A stretch of DNA of 64,000 nt from the NCBI GenBank assembly GCA_038496675.1, contig CM076651.1:20469061-20533060 (forward strand), given 5' to 3'. Positions 39,134 through 49,400 of this stretch are shown here, piece after piece (within the stretch, counting starts at the first letter, position 1; the number at the start of each line of letters is the position of its first letter). Both the position numbers and the translations under genes were made by a program. The notes under the pieces are model-generated. The model had not been told where the DNA came from. It did no database searches and saw nothing but the letters and a program-made list of their open reading frames with translations. Origin of the DNA: Rachycentron canadum. Taxonomy: Eukaryota; Chordata; Actinopteri; Carangiformes; Rachycentridae.

Positions 39134-40998
39134 ATTTTTTCCACCTGAAGTGAGCGTTTCTGGAAGAGAACGTTATGGAAATGCTACATGTTTGCTAGAA
39201 ATACACCTGGAGTAATGAGTAATAAACCAGGAGCTACCTGGTGGAGTGTACATTTCTCTGCCTGAGTGTGACAGACTTTCACTGACTGTTCCTAAAGATT
39301 GCTCCTGTTTCTACTCTTAAATGCAGAATACCTTAACTCCATTTAAAAATGACGCAGTCTAACAACTATTTTACACTAAGGTATTGATGCAGATTTCTGA
39401 TAAAGTCGGTGTATATCAAGTTCAGGCATTTGGGTCAACATTGTTTTTGCTAGCTCCTGACCTCCTGTTTCTTGGAGGTAAGCCAGTAATAAATATTGTT
39501 ATACTATCTGAGGTGAGCTGCCAAATTAAAGTATGACACCTGTCAGTTAAGCAGTGTTCGTACAACATGGTTTGTAGGTTTGCCAAATAGATGTTTAACC
39601 TAAAGATTGACATTTTGTAGGGAATTTGGCGGGAGGACCTTACAGAATCTGCCAAGATGGGAAAGCTTGTCCTGTCAGGTTAAGAGAACAACAAACTTAA
39701 AGCAGACATTGAAAGAAAGTAACATATTATCAGGTTTTTCTAAATAGTGAAATTAGTCCGTACACTTCCTGTCAAACCTTTCAAAATAAAACAATTATTG
39801 CCCGATAGCAGTGTCATTAAGCAAAAGTATTCATATCCCATTTCTGGGCTGCATTTATGTCTAATCATTTATACAAATGGCTAACAATGGAACGACTGGA
39901 CGACTAATTCACATTTTCTCTTTGTGGAAACGTTGGTTTCAACCTATTTTGGCCGTTCAGTGTTGTACTATATAAAATTATTCCTTCACATAACAAGTTA
40001 AATGCTTTTATTCTGATCATGTCAATTATTAAACTCACGATAGGTTCTATTCTCCATCTGTTTGGGTCCATTGCATGCATGCGTATTATTTATACCATGT
40101 ATTATCACTGTTTTTACAATTCAAAATAAAATAAATAACTTAATAATTTATGTGATGGAAATATAGGGGTGTAACATATTTGAGGGTTGTAGACCAGGTG
40201 AAGGTTTGGGCGGTTGTACAGGAGGTATAACTTATATCACAGAGGACAAGTATCTCTTATTTCTAACTTGGGGAGTCAGTAATGGTCAGCGTTATTGACA
40301 ATGTGGACAAAGATCATAGAATCACTCCAAATCTTGCGAATAAGCTTCTCCATCAGACTTCAGATTTAGGTCGTAGTTATTACCATAATATACCATAAAT
40401 AAAACAGGATGGGTCAAAGACATATTGAGTAGCAATATATGCTAAGAATAACACTGAATCTGAAGCAAGCCTACTTCATTCGGAGGGCCTAAAATAATTC
40501 AGTGACTCAGAGGAAATTAGTGGGGTAAATGCACAGCTGAGAAATATACATCATAAAGGAATTATTTTGGTAAAGTTGGAAAAGAAATCATATTATTTCC
40601 GGGTAATCATATAAGAACTGGGAAATAGGAACAAAAATTAAAGAAAAAAAAAATAGTTACAGATACCACCAACATAATAATAATAATTGCATACGTAACT
40701 GACCCTCGTTAATGGCAATGAGAGTTGTGAAAGAGGCTCTTTCATATGGTGCATTCAGGTAAAGTCGGATATATATGCTATTTATGAATGTGGTGTACGT
40801 TTACGTCCAAATTCAGTCGAAATTGTTTGGTTTTTTTTAATGAAAGCGTGACCGCCTTTGTATTCATGTTTTCTGCATAATTTGTTATCCCCTCTAGCCG
40901 CCGAAAAATTGTGTATTTGTCCGTCAGTCTGCGTCGTGACAGTCGGGGGACAGCGCTTGGAGGGAGTAGGTGAAGGCAACAACCATGACGCGCGGAGA

Positions 40999-41045
40999 GG
41001 GCGGGGCCTCGTTTTATATACAGGGTAGTTCAGACAGCAGTGAAT
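40999..41045 (+). promoter_or_regulatory. sdhb: sdhb promoter: GC box and TATA-like element
   Basis: GGGCGGGGCC at 40999-41008 is a Sp1-type GC box. TTTTATATA at 41012-41020 is TATA-like and would place transcription start near 41045, giving a 5' UTR of about 50 bases before the ATG at 41098. The elements are seen; their use is inferred. Confidence 0.5.
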
Positions 41046-41097
41046 TGTCCTCTGTACTGTAGTGAAGTTACTGAGACAAGCACAACCAGCTAGAAAC

Positions 41098-41886
41098 ATG
41101 TCAGTGGTCTGTGTCGCCCTGAGTCGAAACGTGATGGCTATTAGGAATTCTAGCACGATGGTGGTAAGTACAAAATAATTTTATTTAGTATTAGAACAGA
41201 CACGCCTCTTAGTTTATGCTAGGCTACAGTGTGTCATCCAAAAGAGTGTGATAATAGCTTTGTCTTTAAACGACCTGTAATAACACCTCGCTCACAGGTT
41301 ATGTGTGTAAATGTGACAAAACATTAATGAAACCTATTCTAGTGTTCCTGCTATTACTAGATTAATCTAGTAGAAATTTAATTTGTAATAAGAAATTTTA
41401 AGCAAATCTATGCATTGTGGTGGAGTCAGAGCTGTTGTGCAACTCCTCTCTCCTTTTAAAACTGATATAGAAAATCAGATTTTTTTTTTTCCTTCTAGCA
41501 GTTACAGGGTACATAAATATCTGTTTGCTTCGCGTCACTATCCTGCAATATATAGGTTATTTTACTGAAGCCCACCTTTCATTGTCCTTAACGAGTCTGT
41601 TAAGTAATCAAAGACTGGAAAGTGATGTAACACTTTCGTGACAGTTCATCCAAGCTACCACTAGGGGGAGACCTCATACCTTCTTATGTCAAAGGAGTAC
41701 GGAATATTACATTGCATTACTGGCCACAACATTATAGAGTAATATCACTCATTTATAATGATGATGTGTCAAAAAAGTTTACATTTCCAGTATTATGTTT
41801 CATAATGTCCACAATATGTTTTTAAAGTTTATCATATTGATTTTATTATTTGGGTGTTTGATCGAATTATTTTAGATTGTCAGAGT

Positions 41887-41939
<53 letters not shown>

Positions 41940-44144
41940 ATGTAACAGTACTAAAAGTATCCATTGGTGTTACAGAATAGGTGCTTAATTTTAACCTTGG
42001 GCAATAATAAAACATTATGCTGTGTTCCTTTGTGTTCTTGATTGATCTCCTAGCTGAAAGGTGCTGTTTCAGTGCAAGGGATGAATATAATAGATGCTTC
42101 TTTTACTACTTATGTGATACAGATGGTGCGGTATGCTCAGACTGCAGCTGCTCCAGCTCCTGAACCCAGAATCAAGAAGTTCCAGGTTTACCGCTGGGAC
42201 CCAGACACTGCTGGAGACAAACCACGAATGCAGACATATGACATTGATCTAAACACGTAAGTCATGACCAGGTCCATTGTTATAATGTTGCTGAGCTGTA
42301 TTTTAGCTTTTACGTTAATGTAACAGATGTCATAACTTACTGTCATTTTCTTTGTCCTTTAGTTGTGGCCCAATGGTTTTGGATGCACTCATTAAGATCA
42401 AGAATGAAATTGACCCCACACTCACATTCAGACGCTCCTGTCGTGAAGGTAGGAAATAAAGAACACTTGGGTTCATATTATACAATTAATAATTTTCACG
42501 CAGATTATGTAACGTTGAAGTAAATGAAATCTGAGATCATGAATCTTATAATCTCTTTGTACCAATTTTCAGTGACTCACTAACTCACTGTGTTTCTTCA
42601 GGTATCTGCGGCTCATGTGCCATGAACATCAACGGAGGCAACACACTGGCGTGTCTAAACAAAATTGACACAAATACAAGCAAACCAACAAAAATCTATC
42701 CACTCCCACACATGTATGTGGTCAAAGATCTGGTGCCTGTAAGTTCTCCAAGGGGAGTGGAAAAGAAAAAAGTTATATTATCTGAACATATTTCAAAGTG
42801 CTGTAGCAGATAAACAATATGATGACAGATACCATAAAAAGAGCATGAATTTTTTAAAAATTATTTTTAGGAAGTGCATCCATTGCTGATTTTAATGTAA
42901 GTCATGACATCTTCCTCATATAATTTCCACCAGGATATGAGCAACTTCTATGCACAGTACAAATCCATTGAGCCCTACCTGAAAAAGAAGGATGAAACTC
43001 AAGAAGGGAAGGAGCAGTATTTCCAGTCAGTTGAGGACAGGCAAAAACTGGTAACTAAACCAACTTTTTACTGTACTGATATAGAGACGGTTACAGAAAT
43101 GAAATAACATGTCCCTTGGAAGCTATATTGCAGGTTTTCATATTATGGCACTAGCAGCTAACAGATATATGTTTGGTACATTATACTCAATGATAGTAAT
43201 ATGCTCTGCCAATGTAGGCATGAAACAGGATAAGCTGTTGTCTTTAACCCAACAGGATGGGCTATATGAGTGCATCCTCTGTGCTTGCTGCAGCACCAGC
43301 TGCCCCAGCTACTGGTGGAATGGAGACAAATACCTGGGACCTGCTGTCCTAATGCAGGTGGGTTAAGAAAATTTGATTCTTCTCAATAAAGAATTAATAA
43401 AATGCCATTTTAGGACATCTTACACTTTTGTGTACTTAGTGAACTTCAGCTCTACTTGATTCACTTGTGCTCTAGGTTCATTGCTTAGAGTTGGTTTGTT
43501 AATACTAACTGTTAGATGTTAACATTCTGATGTTGACGATATTCCACATTTAAGCATGCTAAATTTCTCTGTTGTTATCTTAAAGTACAGCCGAAGCAAA
43601 CACAAATTCAATCATGTGTTTAAGTAGTATCATATCATGAACTCAATGGGTAGACCTGGTAAATTTGAAGTGACAGTTGTTGTTAGATCTGACAAACTTA
43701 AGTGAATGTCTTATCAAATTTATGCACTGGAATCCATCAAACTAAGATATCCAATGTTGTTTTTACCAGTTAATATTTGTGTCCCCAGAACCAGTGTGCA
43801 TAAAATTTGTCCAACATTCCTGATGGTAGAAACAACACATGAACACTGTTACTGTCCCACAGGCATATCGGTGGATGATTGACTCCCGTGATGAATTCAC
43901 TGAGGAACGTCTGTCCAAACTTCAGGACCCCTTCTCCCTCTACCGCTGCCACACGATCATGAACTGCACCAAGACTTGCCCCAAGGTACTTCAGAGGACA
44001 CACACACACAGACTCAAAGTCAGGGATAGTTTCTCACAGTCTGTTTTACACACTGCTCCACAGGGACTCAACCCAGGAAAGGCAATCGCAGAGATCAAGA
44101 AAATGATGGCGACTTACAAAGAGAGGAAAGCAGCAGCTTCGTGA
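41098..44144 (+). CDS. sdhb: SDHB, iron-sulfur subunit of mitochondrial complex II (8 exons)
   Basis: Coding exons: 41098-41163, 42123-42256, 42363-42448, 42602-42738, 42934-43050, 43256-43357, 43863-43985 and 44064-44144. They join in frame to 281 residues (human 280 from memory). SDHB passes electrons from the flavin of SDHA to ubiquinone in the inner mitochondrial membrane. All cluster ligands are present: [2Fe-2S] Cys93, 98, 101 and 113 (CREGICGSC); [4Fe-4S] Cys186, 189, 192 and 253; [3Fe-4S] Cys196, 243 and 249. Their numbering equals that in human. Residues 1 to about 30 lack acidic residues, contain Arg and Ser, and serve as the mitochondrial presequence, encoded by exon 1 and the start of exon 2. 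The C-terminal domain includes CILCACCSTSCP and CHTIMNCTKTCPKGLNP. Nothing is broken. atp13a2 follows 2.3 kb downstream on the same strand. Confidence 0.98.
41164..42122 (+). other. sdhb: sdhb intron 1 with (GT)n array
   Basis: It contains a (GT)n array (41889-41936) preceded by a segment that recurs downstream of the gene (see the repeat at 41789-41936), and a CCACTAGGGGGAG motif at about 41658-41670. Confidence 0.8.
41789..41936 (+). repeat. Duplicated segment plus (GT)n, copy A
   Basis: About 100 bases beginning AGTATTATGTTTCATAATGT, followed by (GT)n. It matches 45214-45358 in the same orientation with only a few differences. Confidence 0.9.
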
Positions 44145-44164
44145 ACATCTGAAAATCCAAGCTC

Positions 44165-44531
44165 AATAAAGAATACCTCTAACTACGTAAAGAGGAAGAG
44201 AAGAGCAAACCAGAAAGTTTTGCCTGCGTCTGCACCTTTTATACTCATCATGAGTGTGTGAGAAGTGAATGTGATTGTGTAAGGGAACAGAATACAGGGA
44301 ACTGTGAAAAGAGGGTGATGGAAAAAGCTATTGAGCAAACTATTTGGAGTGATGGAACACATTTCTGCTATTTGTGTGTAGAGTGAGAAAAAAAACTGAA
44401 AGCATTGTATTCGGAATGTAAATATTTAGGTATTTGTTAATTTAAGATGTGCTGAACTCATGATGGAAGCCAATCATGTTTTTTGGAGGAGATAAGATGG
44501 TAATTTTCTTGTTGAATTATATTACAATAAA
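44165..44531 (+). terminator. sdhb: sdhb poly(A) signals
   Basis: AATAAA at 44165-44170 lies 20 bases after the stop codon. A second at 44526-44531 allows a longer 3' UTR of about 400 bases. Which one is used cannot be told from sequence alone. Confidence 0.45.
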
Positions 44532-44589
44532 CAGTCCTGAAGGATGAGCATGATCTGATGAACATTGGCCAAAAAGGCTCTACATTAAA

Positions 44590-45185
44590 ACAAAAAGTTG
44601 AAAGTTTTATGAACCCTCAAGACATAGTCACTGTTTTTGTAAAAAAAACACTAAAATGACCTTATTACACATACATCCAAATCCCAAATTGTTAAGCACA
44701 CCTTCCAAATAATGGGCTATTACAAAAAGAGATATATTTTCATTATTCAATTCAACAAAGGTGGGTTATTTCACAAAAACCAAAAATTGAACGTGCGAAA
44801 GTATGTGAACCCTTCTATTAGTAGCTTGTGGCTCCTCCTTTTGCAGCCATTACTTCAACCAAACGTCTTCTGTAAACACTAACCAGTCTCTTGCATCTGC
44901 TTATGGGGATTTTTGCCCACTCTTCCTTGTAGAACTCAGCCAGTTGAGAGGTTGAGGGACATCTGGTATGTACCAACTTCCACAATATTTCACTTGAATT
45001 AAGGTTCTGAGTTTGACTGGGCTAATGACTGGAGTATGAATCCTCTTTCTCTGAAGCCATTCCTTTGTAGTTTTGTTGGAATGCTTTGGGTCATTGTCTT
45101 GTTGCATAATCCATTTTTGTCCCAACTCCCTGACTGATGGCAGGAGATTCTGGCCAAGAATTTGTTGATATGCCAGAGAATTCAT
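44590..45185 (-). mobile_element. Tc1-like transposon remnant
   Basis: On the - strand the Tc1 transposase signature WIMQQDNDPKHSNKTTKEWL is readable at about 45110-45050, containing the second catalytic Asp. TIR-like blocks containing ATGAACCCT occur near 44605. The rest is too eroded to read, the terminal repeats are not intact and no complete frame survives. It lies 450 bases after the sdhb stop codon. Confidence 0.75.
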
Positions 45186-45213
45186 GGTTCATGAGTTAAT
45201 TACTTACTTACTT

Positions 45214-45309
45214 AGTATTATGTTTCATAATGTCCACAATATGTTTTTAAAGTTTATCACATTGATTTTATTATTTGGGTGTTTGATCGAATTATTTGTT
45301 TGTCAGAGT

Positions 45310-45358
<49 letters not shown>
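45214..45358 (+). repeat. Duplicated segment plus (GT)n, copy B
   Basis: Second copy of 41789-41936, in direct orientation, starting about 30 bases after the Tc1-like remnant. Similarity stops at the end of the GT array. Confidence 0.9.
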
Positions 45359-45359
<1 letters not shown>

Positions 45360-45361
<2 letters not shown>

Positions 45362-46260
45362 TGCGCGCTTTTAATACTGTGAAATGATAAAATGGGTATT
45401 ATGAAAAATGTGCATTCTTCCTATTAATGAGCTGGCTCTTTTATTCAGCGAGTATGAAGACTAACTGTGTCTCTATGAGAAACATTTTCAAAACAAACAT
45501 TTGGACTTTTGAAAGCAGGAAATGTACAGGTGGAATGAATTCCACTTCCACAGGTGAAGGGGTCAGGTGGATGGTGCATGCTCACTCACTGACATGGCTT
45601 CATGGACACATAATGAAATGCAGCTGTCTTTACAATTGTTTATACCACTGCTCTCAACTGTTTCTGAGGTCAACAGAATACTAAATAGTTTCTCTAACAT
45701 TGGTGTAAGGTAGGCCTATTACAATGCACAAAGCAATGACTCTTCATCTCTGATAAAACAGATGCAAACATCAAGGCAGGTTTTTCCCCATTGGATTTAG
45801 TATTAAGGAGAAACCTTGGCATCACAGCTAGAATCTGACCAAGGAAAATAATTTCTTGGTCATTAGTATGTATTACTAAAGTTAAAAATATGGCAGTGCT
45901 TTGAAGAGAAATAACTGACCAGTTGCATGTAAGCAGGGGCTCTACAGTATCATTAGTCGATATGTTGGAGGAGGAGAAATATCAGCCATTTTTCTCAAAC
46001 TTTAGCACAAAAGTTGTTCTTATAGATGACTCTTAATGAAAAACACTAATTAGCTGAACCTTATTAGTACATATCAAAGGCCGACCGAGAGAGATGGTTC
46101 GGCGAATATCCCCTACCCCGATGGAGCGTTTGGCTTTCAAATAATTGAACCAAATAGAATCCTATAAAAATTGTTAAACCGATTGATATGGCGATTTTAC
46201 ACACAAGCAAAATGTAATTGTGAAATCTGTTATATGGAAACTGTGTTTCTGTGTTTGTGG
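45360..46260. other. Spacer between sdhb and atp13a2
   Basis: About 0.9 kb with no supported gene or RNA; AT-rich and unremarkable. Confidence 0.5.
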
Positions 46261-46491
46261 GAGGACAGAGCTAGCTTTGTGAGCGTTAGGGTTCATCGGT
46301 AGTCGCCGATATCAGTCCGCCGGGCTTTCCACGGATGAACGCGATTGTGACTATTTTGGACTGCGCGACTTCCCGTAGGAAGGAGCAGTCTGTTGCTGCA
46401 TGTTCGAAAGAAGCTCAGTCTCAAAGACAGCTCGCTGTTTAGATTACGGTGGTGGGACGTACGGAAATGTAGTGGCTGCCATCGTGACGGG
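46261..46491 (+). promoter_or_regulatory. atp13a2: atp13a2 promoter / 5' UTR
   Basis: A CpG-containing stretch directly upstream of the 13-base starter exon, richer in GC than its surroundings. No TATA box is visible. The start context GGGATGG has G at -3 and +4. Confidence 0.45.
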
Positions 46492-49400
46492 ATGGACAGG
46501 CGTGGTAAGCGTGTTTGAATGCTATTAATGACTGTTCCCTCCAGAGAGTTGACAGTAACGTTAAAGCGACACAGATGTGTTTGCTAACCGTTAGCTCAGA
46601 TCAGCCAGGGGCGACAGTAAATCTGCTGAAGGCTGCCCTGTGTTGACAAATGTGGTCTGACTGTAGGGTTAATGCTGACAGCCCACAGGGTGATACAAAG
46701 TGACCAGTCCTTCTAAGTTTTCTTCCGTAAAACAAACTCCACGATCTGCATGTTAACTTTAATAAGACGGCCAATTATGAAAATAACTTCGTTTTTCATC
46801 AGAACTATGTCTACGTATATTTACACAGTAGCTCCATAATGTATGCGAGTTTAAAAAGCCGTTTAACGTACAATTTACAGTGAATACAAAGCATCTCTCA
46901 TCTCATCTTTTGGTTTTGTTTGCACATCTGATCCTGGACAGGGTCCAGTTACCAGTTGTCATAGACAATGCCTGTGAAATAGATGTGCTAATACAAGTAA
47001 CTGAATACTACAGTAACTTCTTCTGCTGCTACTATTACTGAGACCAAAACTAACACTGGTGCAAAGTTCCAGTCTCGGTTAGAGCCAGAGTGATAAATCA
47101 GCAATATTTATCTCGCTCCAACTATGTCAGCATCGGTGTATGTGTTGGCTGATAACAAGAAACTGCAGTACAGCCATGATAAACATTTATTTAGTCAATT
47201 TATATTTTATTTCCATTCCATAATTTGTGTGCAAAGAAAATGGATGAATTTCATCCCAAATGCACACAAAAAGTATTGTTAAAAAAATCAAACATAATGA
47301 ATTTGTTTCAAAATCATTATGTTTCATATTTAATGCTGCAACAATTGTATTAAGCACATGACAGTGTTTTTTTTTTTTAAAACACTGCTTAAAACGGCCA
47401 CTGGAAATGACACCGAAATCTGTGAGACTGACTTAACAGCAAACGTTGCAGGCAGTAAAACCAAAACAACGCGCTATAAGATACTAAAATGCTCCTTAGT
47501 GCTGAGGGAGACTGCCAAATCTGGTAATAAATCAAACTGGCTTCTTCATTATGAGTTACATTTCACATTTAACACTTCACTAATGTGACCCAAAAAATCC
47601 TGTATCATTTGGGCTCCAGTCAATACTTTACTGCTGCTGCCGCCACCAATATTTCTTGCAGTGCTTCTCCTTCATCCTGTTGCTAATGCTGCAATGACAA
47701 GTCTGCAGTTGAAGCTGTTGTTAGGCCGCTTTTGAGTTTTTTTGTTTTTTTGCATGCTCAGCTCAGCTCAGATGACTGTCTTGTGTCTGTCTCTTCATTT
47801 GTGCATTCTCATTTCCCTCTTGACAATGCAGGAAATTTGCTCAGTGTCACAGATGAAACTGAAAGTCTACCTTTTTTTTAGGGTTGTTCACAGTTCACTG
47901 GACATAGCAGGATTTATAAAGTCATATTCTGGGACTATAATGCTATAATATTCAAAATCTGACTTGGAAGAAGCCCTCCTCTCCTCCAAACAGGGTCCTT
48001 TGAAAAGGGTTATTGATGGATGCCTGGGAAAAGGGTAACTTAAAAGGGGCAGAATAATGACTTTGAGATATCTGGAATTCCTGTGGGTGTTGAGACAGTC
48101 TATTTAGGTGAGGTATGTGAAAGAATTGGTAAATTGAAACCAGTTGCAATTCAATACCACTTTAGACAGCAAGGGAACACTAACTGGTATGGGGCTTGCA
48201 GACCTGATACTTTTTAGTCTACTTTTGGGAGGGATTGGCCTAGTTAGAACATAGCATGTGATTTGGCAGGATAACCCTCAATAAACGTTCCCATGATTCT
48301 ATTACAATCATGTGCATAATAACAAAACAGAGTTTTGTTTGTTGTGTGGCCTGTAGAATGTGTCAACACAGTTCAGACTACAAGTCTTTGTCATACAAGG
48401 TATGAGCCAAAAGAAACAGATAAAGCACGTGAACACGTTATGTTACATCATCCGCCACCACCTCCACCTCCACCTCCATCTGTGATTTCTTTGCGCGTTT
48501 CTTTGTTGACACTATACCGAATCTGAGTTTATTCGTCGTGTGAGTTGGTCGTGGCGGCTCGTATCCCAGATTTGTTTTAGGATCCGGTTAAACAGCCAAG
48601 GCAGTCAGGTATGAGGCGCTCGAGGCGCCGCGTGAAGGTGACAGAGGAAAAGAGGAGGTGCCGCTGTAGCAGTGGAGGCTAGGTCACACCGGCGACAGCA
48701 GAGAGTGAAACCCTCCACAACTTCATCTTCACTGGAATATATTTCCTCTTCATTTGCGGCCTCGAGTCGACGGTAAGCCCCGGTTCCGTAGTCAGAAGTG
48801 TTTCAATTTGAATTGAGTCGGTTTCGTGTCGATATTTTCCAGGTCTTTCGAAGCGGAAGCGTCTCTTTACTGTTCTTACGGTAAATTAATTTATTGCATA
48901 TTTTGCATATTTGTTGCGCTATATATGTATATACATATATGAACTTTAGTAGGGTTTAAAGCAAACGTATAACTCTTTATGGGACTTTTTACTTTCTTCT
49001 CTAGCCCTTAAAAGTTAATGTTTACTATAGGAGCTAGAAGTGTATCCGCCGTACTCAGGTGTGTTCAGTGACCTCACTACAGTTCATGGTAACTTGAATC
49101 TTCCACTATCTCACAAAATTCCCTAAACTTTGTGTGTGTGTTTTTTGTTTGTTTGTTTTTTTAAACCAGAGTTACTCAGGGTCATTGAATGTGAACTGCA
49201 TCAGAAGTAGATACATGAAGAAGATGATTATCCATAACCACTGTTTTAACGACACTGACCCACAGTATAACTCGCTGTAAAGTTTAATGCTGGTCTGATA
49301 GCACGGAGAATGGTCATGAAGTATGAGCTCATCTCAGCCCACTTCAGACCCTTTTTATCCTTCGCCACCAAATTCATACAAAAGATGTGACTTCAGCCGT

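Larger units (their letters stand above)
29796..40990. other. Gene-poor spacer between tmem240 and sdhb
   Basis: About 11 kb with no intact gene that I can support. It contains an eroded coding-like stretch on the - strand (31313-33380), an AT-dinucleotide patch (33853-33912), a worn fish repeat (34010-34930), a 197-codon unrecognised frame on the - strand (35619-36212) and a 9-bp tandem repeat (39091-39133). Confidence 0.6.

Noticed and set aside
42072..42122. An ATG upstream of sdhb exon 2 that extends the frame to MQGMNIIDASF
   Set aside because: This is intron sequence before a good acceptor at 42122. The exon 1 ATG at 41098, with a strong GTAAGT donor, gives the right length and a plausible mitochondrial presequence.
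48611..48682. A 23-codon frame starting MRRSRRRVK as the atp13a2 N-terminus
   Set aside because: It hits a TAG stop before the donor and cannot join exon 2 in frame. The 13-base exon at 46492 joins exactly.
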